DNA of 32,371 nucleotides from Planctomycetaceae bacterium (GCA_015490875.1 WFWZ01000386.1:1-32371); one strand, 5' to 3'. Numbered from the stretch's first letter, positions 7,621 to 16,214 are shown. Notes: generated by a model not told the origin, from the sequence alone. Program-made: numbers and translations.

Positions 7621-9813
7621 TTAGTCCTTTTTGGCAATGTCGCGGGGGTGTTCGCGAGCGGCACTTTGGACGATGGGGATCGTCACCGAGTCGGACGACT
7701 GCGTCACGGTCGGCTGGTAGACGCCACTGGTGCGTTCCATATCAGGGACGACCAGTTCGAGGAACTCTTGGCGGTAGCGCCGGTAGTTCAAGTCGGCCGT
7801 CACCCGCAGCGGTCCCTTCACACCAGCGGGAACACGAAAGACATACGTCTGGTGGTCGGAATAGCCGGGAAAAATGACTCGGTGCCCTTTGCCTCCGGCC
7901 TTGTTCCAAAGCTCGTGCCGGACAATGGGGCGTCCTTGCTGATCGAGGGGGAGGGATTCGAGGACCAACGTCCCTTCGCGTCGCGAATTGCCGATCTGAT
8001 GCCGTTTTCCCGGTTCATCGGTGATCGCCCGCGTCTTGGGATCGATGGCTCCCCATTCGGCCAATACGTTGCCCGAGGCATCGGTGATGCGCAGATGAAT
8101 CCAGGCTCGAGTAAAATCAAGTGGTCCCGTCGTGAAATTGTGGCCCGCCTTGCGATTGGTCACGACGACGTGGAGTTCCAGCTCGTCTCCGGGACTCGCC
8201 TGCTTGGGAGGCGACTGGATGGTGACAGCGGCGACCGGCCCCTCAGGCCACAAGTGCGCGATCTCCGGAATGACCGTCTCGCCGCGGATCCATTCCTCCG
8301 TCAGTGCGACATGTTTCTTCCAGTTGGGCAGCTTCATCACGCGAGGCATGAACATGTTGGTGGCGATCGTGCCGTGGTGGCGGTGCTTGCCGTCATCGGG
8401 CGAACGGCGAACGGCTCCTGCTTCTCCCGCCGACGGGTCCGTCGACTCGGGCACCAGACGCATGTGGCAGTCGACGCACGAGAGATTCTTGTCCGGGTTG
8501 TCCTTGTGCCAGTGACTCTCCTTCCACTGGTCGAATTGGTTCTGTCCGGGACTCAAGCCGGTTCGATTGAGTGCTTCGGGGATGAACTGCTTGTGGCACG
8601 ATCCGCAAAACTCGGGCGTGCGAAGGACAGGGCGATCGTAGTCGGCCAGGTGCTGGCGCGGAAACGCGCGGATGAGAAAATCCGAGACCTTCTTGCGCCA
8701 ACCGGTCGTTCCCTCCCAAAGATATTTGCGAGGCGGTGTGAGGACGTAATCGGCGTTCCCTCGTTCGTCAACGCTCGAAATCGAGTGGCAGACAACGCAG
8801 GAGATTCCTTCCTTCATGCCGGGTGCCGAGAGAGACTGGTTGTGGATGTCCTTGGCACCGGCGAACAGGGAGATGGGATCATGGCAGCCGGCGCAGTACC
8901 GCGTTTCCGCCGGCTCCCGTTCTTGAGCAAAAAGCTTCTGCACGGCTTGAAACGGCGGGTTCATCGCTGAGAAGCGATGCGCGCTGGGGAGCCACTCATG
9001 ATAGATCTGTTCGTGACAACCGGACGTTCCGCATGAAGCGGAATTGCTCAGCAGCTCCGATCGCACTAGCCGGTTGCTTGCCGTTCGCGCGTAACTCGGT
9101 GCGAACGGATTGCCGCGATACTCGGCCACCTGATCGACATACGCCGAGAGGCTGTAGTCGGGGGGAACGTCGAACTCATAGGATGGCGGCCTCAACGAAG
9201 CCGCTCCCACGACAACGACCACCACGATGCCGATCAGCCAGGCCACGCCTCGATATCCGAACCGACGCAGACTCATTCGGAACGCGGGGATTCGAGTCCA
9301 GGCCACCTTGCGTCGAGCCAGCGCCAGGCCCAAATGCACGACCAGGAGTGCCGGCGTAGCCAGACCGCTGACGACGTGGATCCAGTCCCACACCGGTCCC
9401 ACGCGAGGCCCGACGGCCGACTGCCAGGTCACGACGAGCCCACTGACCATGCAGGTCGCGACCATCGCCATCAGCAGATAGCCGACCACCATGACGGCTG
9501 TCAGCTTTTGGCGGTACCACACGAGGAAATGTCGCCATTGGTAAATGAGATACGGAATCAGAACGACGAGCCCGGCGGCCGCATGGACCAGAAGCTGCAC
9601 CTGCGCAGCGGTTGAGAAGGGCAGGAAGTAAATCCAAAGACCCGTGACCGACTGCACGAGCAGCAAAGCGCAGACGAAGACCGCCAGCGGCGACGACCAG
9701 CCTCGACGCGCCAGTTCCACCGCCGGGACGCCTCGCCGATCCGGCTCGCTCTGCACGACCCGCAAACCGCTATCCGGCTCAGTCCCCCCACCACTCGAAA
9801 TCGCCTCGGACAC
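7621..9813 (-). CDS. Multihaem cytochrome with N-terminal membrane domain (b-type-like plus five c-type haem sites)
   Basis: This is a 730-aa membrane-bound electron carrier. After a short hydrophilic start, about five hydrophobic helices span residues 39-63, 70-93, 107-130, 145-167 and 189-206. Histidines in or near them (His77, His95, His146, His160) suggest a di-haem cytochrome b-like unit, though this is inferred. A periplasmic part follows with five c-type haem sites: four CXXCH (CAGCH, CVVCH, CGSCH, CVDCH, first Cys at about 307, 339, 403 and 446) and one CX4CH (CGTSGCH, from Cys261). Spare histidines such as SAHRF and SHWHK could be distal ligands. The C-terminal 240 residues look beta-rich and haem-free. 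The GTG at 9813 was chosen because GGGGGAG lies 5-6 bases upstream; an in-frame TTG at 9933 falls on a likely promoter element. The CRTAC1-like gene follows after 4 bases. Confidence 0.85.
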   Translation of the reverse strand: MSEAISSGGGTEPDSGLRVVQSEPDRRGVPAVELARRGWSSPLAVFVCALLLVQSVTGLWIYFLPFSTAAQVQLLVHAAAGLVVLIPYLIYQWRHFLVWYRQKLTAVMVVGYLLMAMVATCMVSGLVVTWQSAVGPRVGPVWDWIHVVSGLATPALLVVHLGLALARRKVAWTRIPAFRMSLRRFGYRGVAWLIGIVVVVVVGAASLRPPSYEFDVPPDYSLSAYVDQVAEYRGNPFAPSYARTASNRLVRSELLSNSASCGTSGCHEQIYHEWLPSAHRFSAMNPPFQAVQKLFAQEREPAETRYCAGCHDPISLFAGAKDIHNQSLSAPGMKEGISCVVCHSISSVDERGNADYVLTPPRKYLWEGTTGWRKKVSDFLIRAFPRQHLADYDRPVLRTPEFCGSCHKQFIPEALNRTGLSPGQNQFDQWKESHWHKDNPDKNLSCVDCHMRLVPESTDPSAGEAGAVRRSPDDGKHRHHGTIATNMFMPRVMKLPNWKKHVALTEEWIRGETVIPEIAHLWPEGPVAAVTIQSPPKQASPGDELELHVVVTNRKAGHNFTTGPLDFTRAWIHLRITDASGNVLAEWGAIDPKTRAITDEPGKRHQIGNSRREGTLVLESLPLDQQGRPIVRHELWNKAGGKGHRVIFPGYSDHQTYVFRVPAGVKGPLRVTADLNYRRYRQEFLELVVPDMERTSGVYQPTVTQSSDSVTIPIVQSAAREHPRDIAKKD

Positions 9814-10129
9814 CGCTTCTCCCCCCACTGAACAGCTCTCTTCGCGACCGGTTCGCAGCAAGCCGACGATGGGCGATGCACCCAAAACAAGATATCCTGA
9901 TCCTATAGTGCACAATAAGGGGCGTGTCGTCAAGAGACGGGCCTGTCATGCAGCGTCAGCGCGGGTTCATCCAGGCAAATACGCCACACATGAGGGGGGA
10001 GAAAGGGCGGGTCGTGAATGCACCCTTGGGAGGACAGCCACCTCTTGGTGCCGAAGGCCGCTATCATCTACGGACGATGGACGTGCCGAGTCCACCACCA
10101 AGCTATCGACCAACGATTCGACACGACTT
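9814..10129. other. Intergenic region between the cytochrome and antitoxin genes
   Basis: No gene is supported in these 316 bases. The right part is the 3' side of the toxin-antitoxin transcript. The left part is the probable promoter and leader of the cytochrome gene. I see no clear hairpin followed by a T-run to end the toxin-antitoxin transcript. Confidence 0.5.
9905..9933 (-). promoter_or_regulatory. Possible promoter of the cytochrome-CRTAC1 operon
   Basis: On the minus strand TTGACG (9928-9933), a good -35, is followed after 17 bases by CACTAT (9905-9910), a weak -10. TATAGG lies just beyond it. Transcription would start about 85 bases before the GTG at 9813. The -35 covers the alternative TTG start codon, which supports the downstream start. 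Confidence 0.3.
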
Positions 10130-10501
10130 TCAAGGAGCGATCGCCTTCGGCCGGATCACTTCGCGCAATCGTTTTCGCCAGTATTCCGGATTCCCGCGGA
10201 TCTCATCCATGAACCGACGCGCCATGTCACTGGGCGCATTACGTCCTTGCTCCCAACTGCGAACCGTGTTCACCGACACGCCCAGGAACTGCGCGAAGAC
10301 CGCCTGGCTAGCTTTGAGTTCTCTCCGAGTCTCTCGTACCAGTTCGGGAGTATAGGGCGTCGGCACCAGTTCGAGCACCACCTTGTGACAATTGAATCGC
10401 TGGACAACATCTTCACCAGACTCAAGAGCGTCCGCAAACTCCTCGAGCCCTTCAACCATCTTCTCTGCAATCGAAGGTTGGCGTAGCGGCTCTGACGTCA
10501 T
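10130..10501 (-). CDS. HigA-like antitoxin, XRE-type helix-turn-helix protein
   Basis: This 123-aa protein is the probable antitoxin and autorepressor of the pair with the gene just upstream. The N-terminal third (SIAEKMVEGLEEFADALESG) is helical and acidic, followed by a linker. The C-terminal half is a Cro/C1-type helix-turn-helix: VRETRRELKASQAVFAQFLG, then VSVNTVRSWEQGRNAPS, where SVNTVRSWEQG is the recognition helix and its capping turn. The ATG has a strong GGGAGG ribosome site 8-9 bases upstream. The toxin gene ends 123 bases earlier on the same strand. The toxin-first order and the C-terminal helix-turn-helix match HigBA and NadS-type modules. Lower GC than the neighbouring housekeeping genes suggests acquisition. 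Confidence 0.8.
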   Translation of the reverse strand: MTSEPLRQPSIAEKMVEGLEEFADALESGEDVVQRFNCHKVVLELVPTPYTPELVRETRRELKASQAVFAQFLGVSVNTVRSWEQGRNAPSDMARRFMDEIRGNPEYWRKRLREVIRPKAIAP

Positions 10502-10624
10502 TTCAATCCCTCCCGATGCTCAAGCATTCAGAAGCGAGAATCATCGCATTTAGATTTCTGGATGGACCCGCGTTTTGCAAATCGAAACTCTGGGGCAACA
10601 TTATCCACGTGATTGTTGATCACG

Positions 10625-11041
10625 TCACGAATACCGTTTTTCCAACGCAGCTTTTATTCTCGCAATGGCCGCATTGATTCTCCGTTTCATCCCTTCGGGA
10701 ATATCATCGGACTGTGATTTCGAGTAGACGACGACCAAGAGAACCGTATGGAAGGATTCGAAATAAACGTAACAGATTCGCAGGTTCCCGCGTTTTCCTT
10801 GGCTGGACCTGCTAGGGGCGTACCGCATTTTTCGCAATCCATCGGTACCCTCGATAACTGGCCACCGTTTTGGATCGGCCATTATTTCAATCTGAAGACG
10901 GCCAAGTTCCTCGTCGCCAAATCGAAACGCATCCCAGTCCCTTGAAAACGACCTAAGCTCAACGAAATTGAGCAGATCCTCCGCATCGATTCCGTGCCTA
11001 GGGAGAATCAGTTTGGCCTTCCTGCGCCGGGGCTTTTCCAT
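10625..11041 (-). CDS. HigB/RelE-like toxin (Gp49-type)
   Basis: This 138-aa basic protein is the likely toxin, expected to be a ribosome-dependent mRNA nuclease of the RelE/HigB superfamily. Typical features are the central strand-turn GLRKMRYAPSRSSQGKRG, then LRICYVYFESFHTVLLVVVYSKSQ, which alternates like the family's beta-sheet, then a lysine/arginine-rich C-terminal helix (KRRINAAIARIKAALEKRY). The Arg/Lys positions in RKMRYAP and GKRGNLR are candidates for RNA contact. The ATG is well supported by GAAGGAG 8 bases upstream. A strong promoter lies 70-100 bases further up, and the antitoxin follows. The N-terminal 30 residues are longer than in minimal HigB toxins and of unknown role. Base composition is clearly more AT-rich than the flanking genes. 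Confidence 0.75.
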   Translation of the reverse strand: MEKPRRRKAKLILPRHGIDAEDLLNFVELRSFSRDWDAFRFGDEELGRLQIEIMADPKRWPVIEGTDGLRKMRYAPSRSSQGKRGNLRICYVYFESFHTVLLVVVYSKSQSDDIPEGMKRRINAAIARIKAALEKRYS

Positions 11042-11110
11042 TAGAGGGCTCCTTCACTGGCAGTCTTGCCTATAGCATATCGGCGTCCCTCCCCATCTTG
11101 GCACACGCAA

Positions 11111-11138
11111 ATTATACCACTGAGTAGCACACTTTCAA
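11111..11138 (-). promoter_or_regulatory. Strong sigma-70 type promoter of the toxin-antitoxin operon
   Basis: On the minus strand TTGAAA (11133-11138) is separated by 16 bases from a perfect TATAAT (11111-11116). Transcription would begin around 11104 and give a leader of about 60 bases before the toxin ATG. It is the best promoter in the window, and both elements are overlapped by repeats that could be the antitoxin operator. Confidence 0.7.
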
Positions 11139-11154
11139 GTGATTTATAGCACTG
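11111..11154 (-). repeat. Direct repeat pair, putative antitoxin operator
   Basis: Read on the minus strand, CAGTGCTATAAA (11143-11154) and CAGTGGTATAAT (11111-11122) are near-identical and start exactly 32 bases apart, about three helix turns. Between them CACTTGAAAGTG (11131-11142) is a short inverted repeat across the -35. Such repeats around a promoter suit a HigA-type autorepressor. The binding itself is inferred. Confidence 0.45.
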
Positions 11155-11288
11155 AATGTCATAATGCTATGCTGGCGACAGGTACAGCCCCGACCTCGGG
11201 TGACGCGAACCCATGCCCCCTCACGGGGGTGGAGCTGCCAAGTTTCGGACCCCGCGGCACGATCTCAAATGCGGGCCGACCGCGTTTT

Positions 11289-12095
11289 CTATGAGCCGCC
11301 GACGACTCGTGAGACGATCGACTGGTCGAAGTAGTTGATCGACATGCCGGCGTCGACCACCAGGTTCTGAGCGACGATGCCCGAGGAGCGGGGACTGAGC
11401 AGAAAGACGACGGCCGCTGCCGCCTCTTCCGTGCGAACCGCCTCCTTGCGCGGAATGGCCTGCTCGGCGAAGAGGTACGAGTCGACATAACCGGGGATGC
11501 CCGCCGAAGCCGAAGTCTTCAAGAGGCCCGGACCGACGGCGTTGAAGCGAACTCGCGAAAAGCGGCTGAACGATTTGCTCAAAAAGGCCAGCGACGAATC
11601 GAGTGCCGCTTTGACCGGTCCCATGACGCCGTAGTTCTCCGCAGCCATGCGAGTCGTCGAGATCGAGATCGTGACGACCGAAGCGTCCTCGGCGAAGAGT
11701 GGCTGAAAGGCGCGGGCCAAGGCGATCAGCGAATAGCAACTCACGTCCATCGCCGTCAGAAAGTCGCGCTTGGAGATTTCATGAAACGCCTGGCCTCCGT
11801 CGCGGTAATCGGCAAAGGCGATTGAGTGGACCAGCCCATCAAGCCGATCGATGCGACTTCCGACCGACTTCGCCAGCGCCTCGATTTGAGCTCCGTCGCT
11901 GACATCGCAAACCCAGATATCGTCCCTTGGAAACCATTTCGCTACTTGCTCTTTCCTTTGCTCGGTGCGCACGGAGCAAAGGACGCGAGCTCCCAAGTCG
12001 CGCAGTTGCGTGGCGACGTGATACGCCACACTCTTGCGATTGGCGATGCCGGCAACAAGAACGTTCTTGCCTTCCAGATCGAGATAGTTGTTCAT
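11289..12095 (-). CDS. fabI: FabI-like enoyl-ACP reductase (divergent)
   Basis: This 268-aa short-chain dehydrogenase of the FabI branch should reduce trans-2-enoyl-ACP with NAD(P)H in the last step of each fatty-acid elongation cycle. Visible features are the cofactor segment [17 protein letters not shown] (12-28), [13 protein letters not shown] (88-95), and the catalytic pair Tyr155 and Lys162 in NYGVMGPVK (six residues between them, as in FabI). In E. coli FabI a second tyrosine (Tyr146) lies ten residues before the catalytic one; here that position is Ile145. The C-terminus ([16 protein letters not shown]) follows the family pattern. The ATG at 12095 overlaps the fabZ stop by 4 bases, so the longer in-frame reading to 12164 is unlikely. 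The fabZ coupling supports a fatty-acid role, though another enoyl substrate is possible. Confidence 0.82.
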   Translation of the reverse strand: MNNYLDLEGKNVLVAGIANRKSVAYHVATQLRDLGARVLCSVRTEQRKEQVAKWFPRDDIWVCDVSDGAQIEALAKSVGSRIDRLDGLVHSIAFADYRDGGQAFHEISKRDFLTAMDVSCYSLIALARAFQPLFAEDASVVTISISTTRMAAENYGVMGPVKAALDSSLAFLSKSFSRFSRVRFNAVGPGLLKTSASAGIPGYVDSYLFAEQAIPRKEAVRTEEAAAAVVFLLSPRSSGIVAQNLVVDAGMSINYFDQSIVSRVVGGS

Positions 12096-12529
12096 GATGG
12101 CGGTGAGTCGGCAGGAGCCAGCGTGCAGGCGAACTGAAAACGGACGGCCACTTTGTCTTGGCACACGACTTTCGCCGTGAGATAAAACGCCTGAGCCAAA
12201 CGTTCGTCGAGTTGCACTTCCGCTTGCACCACGTCGCCCGGCCGGACCATTCGGCGGAAACGCACGTCATTCATGCGCGTGGCGACCGGCACCCCGTCAG
12301 CACCGGCCAGGTGTTGCGAAAGGAGGATCGCGCCGGACTGCATGGCGAATTCACAAAGGATGACGCCGGGGACGATCGGCTGCCCCGGGTAGTGCCCCTG
12401 CACGAAGAACTCATCGTCACGAAAGGTCTTCTCGCAGCAGATCCAATCCTCCCGCCGCTCGATGATCCGATCGACCAGCAACATAGGCGGCCGGTGGGGA
12501 ATGGCCTCTTCGATGGCGGACGTCGTCAT
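12092..12529 (-). CDS. fabZ: 3-hydroxyacyl-ACP dehydratase (FabZ type)
   Basis: This is a 145-aa hot-dog fold dehydratase that removes water from 3-hydroxyacyl-ACP in fatty-acid synthesis. It shows the family's [11 protein letters not shown] (11-21) and the active-site helix [23 protein letters not shown]. His46 and Glu60 there are spaced 14 residues apart, as in E. coli FabZ. The C-terminal strand with [14 protein letters not shown] is typical. The ATG at 12529 follows the CrtI-like gene by 86 bases. The stop TGA overlaps the fabI ATG, so the two enzymes acting in succession are translationally coupled. Similar hot-dog proteins serve in lipid A or polyketide pathways, but the FabI partner favours chain elongation. 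Confidence 0.88.
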   Translation of the reverse strand: MTTSAIEEAIPHRPPMLLVDRIIERREDWICCEKTFRDDEFFVQGHYPGQPIVPGVILCEFAMQSGAILLSQHLAGADGVPVATRMNDVRFRRMVRPGDVVQAEVQLDERLAQAFYLTAKVVCQDKVAVRFQFACTLAPADSPPS

Positions 12530-12615
12530 GGCAGCGGGTCCTTAAAAACGTGCTCAGGAATGCTTCTGGAACCAAGTCGGCTTGCTCCCATCCATCATGC
12601 AACGGTCCTGGCAGC

Positions 12616-14055
12616 TCAAGCCACGGGAGTCGGTCCGGGAGCCGTTGTCAGCAATGCGTCGACGTCGTTGGCGACGATGACCCCGTAGTTGATAGCTCCC
12701 AGCCATCCCGACATGATGATGCCGACGCTGCCGGCGTGGTAGAGGCCCCGGATCTGCTGGGGCAACGCCCGGCTGACGGCCAGCCCTTCGAACTTCGTTC
12801 CGAAGCTTGTCCCTTGAGGGTGCCGCGTGTAGTGAGCGAACGTCAGCGGAGTGGCCGCCTCGACATGCGTAATCCGCTCGCGACACCGAGGCACATATTT
12901 TTCGAGGTGATCCAACGTATCCTCGATGAGCTCCCGCTTGCGCTGCTGGTACGTTTCCTTGTCCAAACCGGCCCAATCTTCGTACCGGGCGTTCGTGCTG
13001 GAGACGACGAAGCAACGAGGAGGCAAGTGCGGGCGCGTGCGCGGATAGTAGAAGGAAAACGTGCGACTGGTGATGTGGGGACTCAGGAGCAAATCGGTTT
13101 GGAAGCGCGGAGCCGTCGACGAAAAGAGCAAGTCGCCGGTTGATTCGTCAATCAAGTCTCCAGGACGGAACGCCATGTAGACCTGGGTGCTCGACGTGTT
13201 GAGCCTCACAGCGCGGGCCTGATCGACAAAGTCCCGGTCAAAGTGCTCCGCGCCCACCAGCCCGAATATCGTGGACAACACGTTCGCATTGGAAATGACG
13301 ACCGGACTAGCGATGCGACGGCCCCCCACGTCGACACCGGCCACGCGTCCCTTCTCGACGACGACACGTTCCACGTTGGCTCGGATGGCAATGTCGACCC
13401 CGTTCCGCTCGAGTTCCTCACGCATCATGGCGATCAGCCGATCGGTGCCGCCGTCGAAGATGTAGACGCCCTTCGACATGAAGTTGGAGAAGACGATGCC
13501 ATACGTGAGAGCGGGGTCTTCGAGTGTCGAGCCGTTGGCATAAGTAATCGGCTCCATCAACAGTCGCACGATGTCTTCCCGCCCAGGAAAGAACCGCTCG
13601 AACAGCTCTCCCGTCGTCATCGACTGGTCGTCGTAAAAGTTCATCTGTCGAGCCGTATCGAAGAAGGCATCGACGGTGGCTCGAGCCACACCGAAGCGCT
13701 CCGTCAAGAGCCGGGTGAAATCGGCGCGGTCGTAGCGCGTCGTGAGCGAGAACATCGGGTTGTCGAAACGGACTCGCTCGAGCGGCCGGATGCGATCGGC
13801 GATCTGACGGTTCCAATAGCGCCGGCAACTCTTGATCATGCCGACGGGAAAGCCGTGCAGGGAGATGTCGAAGATGCAGCCGCCGGGCCGTCGAAACCAC
13901 GTCGCCAGCCCTCCGAGTTTGTAATGCTGTTCGAGCAGTAGGACGCGGTGTCCTGCACGGCCGAGGACGTTAGCCGCCGTCAGGCCTCCCAGGCCGCTGC
14001 CAATCACAATCACGTCGTACGAGGACGCGATGTCGCGGAGGTGATCGCGGGGCAT
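12616..14055 (-). CDS. FAD-dependent oxidoreductase, phytoene desaturase / RetSat-like
   Basis: This is a 479-aa flavoprotein of the CrtI/carotene isomerase/retinol saturase superfamily. The N-terminal dinucleotide motif is [19 protein letters not shown], followed by HRVLLLEQH and GGLATWFRR, the FAD-binding arrangement seen in CrtI and RetSat. The C-terminal FAD segment is [22 protein letters not shown], close to the family pattern. Middle parts such as [16 protein letters not shown] and [16 protein letters not shown] also match. The ATG at 14055 was chosen because the motif starts 13 residues in. The reading frame continues to 14220, but that extension would run through the hairpin at 14087-14122. 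It sits directly upstream of fabZ and fabI, so the substrate may be a lipid or polyene rather than a classical carotenoid. This is inferred from position only. Confidence 0.8.
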   Translation of the reverse strand: MPRDHLRDIASSYDVIVIGSGLGGLTAANVLGRAGHRVLLLEQHYKLGGLATWFRRPGGCIFDISLHGFPVGMIKSCRRYWNRQIADRIRPLERVRFDNPMFSLTTRYDRADFTRLLTERFGVARATVDAFFDTARQMNFYDDQSMTTGELFERFFPGREDIVRLLMEPITYANGSTLEDPALTYGIVFSNFMSKGVYIFDGGTDRLIAMMREELERNGVDIAIRANVERVVVEKGRVAGVDVGGRRIASPVVISNANVLSTIFGLVGAEHFDRDFVDQARAVRLNTSSTQVYMAFRPGDLIDESTGDLLFSSTAPRFQTDLLLSPHITSRTFSFYYPRTRPHLPPRCFVVSSTNARYEDWAGLDKETYQQRKRELIEDTLDHLEKYVPRCRERITHVEAATPLTFAHYTRHPQGTSFGTKFEGLAVSRALPQQIRGLYHAGSVGIIMSGWLGAINYGVIVANDVDALLTTAPGPTPVA

Positions 14056-14086
14056 GGCACCGTCAGCGGCAAGTGGGAGGGGGAAG

Positions 14087-14122
14087 GACGAACGGCACCT
14101 CGCGCCGGAGGTGCCGTTCGTC
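14087..14122 (-). terminator. Perfect 14-bp hairpin after the sigma factor gene
   Basis: Arms 14087-14100 and 14109-14122 are perfectly complementary over 14 bases with an 8-base loop. It lies 27 bases beyond the sigma factor stop and before the oxidoreductase start. On the minus strand it is followed by a C-rich pyrimidine tract rather than a T-run, so it may only partly terminate, or act as an mRNA 3' or 5' stabiliser. Confidence 0.6.
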
Positions 14123-14149
14123 ATGGAAATCACGATTTGAGAAACCAGC

Positions 14150-15607
14150 TCAGTCCAAGAACCCGACCAGTTCGGCACTCCGACTGGGATCGCGCAGCTT
14201 GCGGATCGCTCGATCCTCAAGCTGCCGGATGCGTTCGCGGGTTACTTGGAAAATGTGAGCCACTTCCTCGAGGGTGTAGTTATAGCCATCTCCCAGGCCG
14301 AAACGCAAATTGATGATCTCTCGCTCGCGGTAACTCAGCGTCTTCATCAGCTTGCGGATGCGGGTACGCAACATTTCGCGACCGGCGTCTTCGTCGGGAG
14401 AAAGTTCATTGTTCTCGACGAGGAAGTCGGACAAGACCGAATCCTCACTCTTGCCAATGGCATCGTCAAGGCTGGTCAAGCGCCGCTTCATCGTCAATAG
14501 CTGCCGGCATTCGTCGACCGGAAGACCGGCTCGTTCGGCCGTCTCTTCGACCGAGGGCTGGCGTCCCAGTTCTTGCACGAGTTGGTGGTAGGTGCGAGCG
14601 ACATGGCTGATGGCCGAACCCATGTGCACCGGTACGCGAATCGTGCGGCTCTGGTCGGCGATCGCTCGAGTGATCGCCTGGCGGATCCACCACGTCGCGT
14701 AGGTGCTGAACTTGAAGCCGCGGCGATACTCGAACTTCTCGACCGCTCGCATCAACCCCGCGTTCCCTTCCTGGATCAGATCGAGGAACCCGACGCCGCG
14801 ATGACGGTACTTCTTGACGATCGACACGACGAGCCTCAAGTTGGCTTCCGACAGACGCTTCTTGCCGTCTTGGTAGCGAGCGTACCAGCGATTGACCACG
14901 GCCATGCGCTTCTGGAATCCGCGAGGCCCATGATGGAGAGCCTGCACGAGTCTCGCAGGACTCGGCTCCTCGCGCCGCTGCCGCTTACGCGTCTTGCTGG
15001 TGCTGGACTGAGGAAAGCCCGTGTCCCGGAGCTCGTTAAGGACCTGAAGTTGCTCCTCGAAGAGCTCGACACGCACTCCCATCTCTTCCACCAGCCGGAT
15101 GGCGTGCCGCCGCCGGCGCAGGTAACGCTCCCACGCTCGCCGACGCTGTCGCATCGGCTTGCTCTTGCGAGTCGCTTCGTAGAAGTCCGCATCGATGGCC
15201 GGCAGAAGCCGCTCGAGTGTATCCAAGTTCATCGGCATGCGGCCGAGCACCTGGTTCTTTTCAAGCTGCTCCGTTTGGGAAACCTGGACGATCCGGTCGA
15301 ACGGCATCTCGCCGGCTCGCACCTTGCGCAGCTTCTTGACCGATTCGTGCATAACCGAGCGAATGGCCAACAACTCGCGGCGGAATCGTCGCCGAGACAC
15401 CTCGATCTGGCGGGCCAAAGAGACCTCTTCCTTCCGTGTCAACAGCGGAATCTGCCCGATCTGATTCAGATACAGTCGCAACGAATCGTCGTGCCACTCG
15501 TCCGACTCGGTGTCAACCGCGTCGGTCGTCCCCAGAGATCGCTCTGGCGGGGGGGCTACAGTCGTCAGATTTTCGTCCTCGTCGTGAAAATGCGAAATGT
15601 CGATCAT
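14150..15607 (-). CDS. RNA polymerase sigma factor, sigma-70 group 1/2 (RpoD-like)
   Basis: This 485-aa protein directs RNA polymerase to promoters. Region 1.2 is at 41-68 ([21 protein letters not shown]). A long basic insert follows (about 70-245, with [16 protein letters not shown] and [10 protein letters not shown]), corresponding to the non-conserved region of primary sigmas. Region 2 covers 252-325, including [20 protein letters not shown] and the -10 recognition helix [16 protein letters not shown]. Region 3 follows at 330-390. Region 4 ends with [14 protein letters not shown] and the helix-turn-helix [20 protein letters not shown] (445-464). There is no region 1.1; the first 40 residues are acidic. 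The ATG at 15607 was chosen over a GTG at 15733 whose extension has no family similarity. It could be the main sigma or a housekeeping-like paralogue; the gene lacks the usual dnaG neighbour. Confidence 0.9.
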   Translation of the reverse strand: MIDISHFHDEDENLTTVAPPPERSLGTTDAVDTESDEWHDDSLRLYLNQIGQIPLLTRKEEVSLARQIEVSRRRFRRELLAIRSVMHESVKKLRKVRAGEMPFDRIVQVSQTEQLEKNQVLGRMPMNLDTLERLLPAIDADFYEATRKSKPMRQRRRAWERYLRRRRHAIRLVEEMGVRVELFEEQLQVLNELRDTGFPQSSTSKTRKRQRREEPSPARLVQALHHGPRGFQKRMAVVNRWYARYQDGKKRLSEANLRLVVSIVKKYRHRGVGFLDLIQEGNAGLMRAVEKFEYRRGFKFSTYATWWIRQAITRAIADQSRTIRVPVHMGSAISHVARTYHQLVQELGRQPSVEETAERAGLPVDECRQLLTMKRRLTSLDDAIGKSEDSVLSDFLVENNELSPDEDAGREMLRTRIRKLMKTLSYREREIINLRFGLGDGYNYTLEEVAHIFQVTRERIRQLEDRAIRKLRDPSRSAELVGFLD

Positions 15608-15753
15608 GGTACCACAAGAGACAACGGTAGGTGAGTGACTCAGCTCATTGTACGCAGCGGCGACGGCGAAGTATAGCCGCAGATTTTCGCGGAGGGTGGG
15701 ACTTGCCGTCTGCCGTAACTCGCCCGGCGACACCTGCTTTTTCCGCTACCGTT

Positions 15754-15770
15754 GGCCATTGCCAATGGCC
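15754..15770. repeat. 17-base perfect palindrome upstream of the sigma factor gene
   Basis: GGCCATTG and CAATGGCC flank a single central C. The site lies about 150 bases upstream of the sigma ATG at 15607. Its form suits a dimeric regulator's operator or a small hairpin. Nothing else in the window repeats it. Confidence 0.4.
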
Positions 15771-16180
15771 GTGATCGCGAGCGCCAATAGGGGATGGCTG
15801 CGATCATGCGGCCCCTGTGCATGTTGCGGAATCCGTTGGGGAACCTGCGTCGAAATCGCCGTGTTCGGGCGCTCGAACTCCCCTCTCCCTTCGCCCAGTG
15901 GGAAGGTGCGTGTTTGCAGGGGAAATCGGGCACCCGCACCCTGAGAACACTCCCGAGGATGGGAAGTTCCGGCGGTGGTTTCGTCACAGGCTCGAAGACT
16001 ATCCGTCTGGCGAGACAGCCCTATCGTCACAAGGATCGCGTCAAAAGTAAAGGGGCTAGTCGAGCGTTTCGGCCAAATTGAAGGAGAATCTCCTCGACCC
16101 GATCGCTCCGGCCGGACGACTTTGCGCCGCCGCCAAACTCTCCCAGCCACCAGCCCCTCCCGCGACCTCGCCCAGCTTGC

Positions 16181-16214
16181 CCCATTCCCCCGGCGCTCAT
16201 GCCGGGGGAATGGG
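16181..16214 (-). terminator. Perfect 14-bp hairpin downstream of the thioredoxin-fold gene
   Basis: Arms 16181-16194 and 16201-16214 pair over 14 GC-rich bases with a 6-base loop, 22 bases after the stop of the thioredoxin-fold gene. No T-run follows on the minus strand, so it is either a Rho-independent-like terminator of the T-less kind or a 3' mRNA stabiliser. Confidence 0.6.

Noticed and set aside
7555..8970. 471-residue plus-strand open frame opposite the cytochrome gene
   Set aside because: The minus strand carries five haem c motifs in one frame; the plus frame is a shadow.
11216..11229. CCCCC-TCAC-GGGGG hairpin after the fabI gene
   Set aside because: Only a 5-bp stem with no T-run; too weak to list as a terminator.
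12096..12164. N-terminal extension of the FabI-like protein
   Set aside because: It would lie wholly inside fabZ, and the conserved protein starts at the ATGA overlap at 12095.
15608..15733. 42-residue N-terminal extension of the sigma factor from a GTG at 15733
   Set aside because: The extension shows no sigma-70 similarity, and the ATG at 15607 gives a normal acidic N-terminus before region 1.2.
15794..16081. 95-residue plus-strand frame in the gap before the sigma factor gene
   Set aside because: Arginine/proline/glycine-rich composition, no ribosome site and no domain; it looks like chance in GC-rich non-coding DNA.
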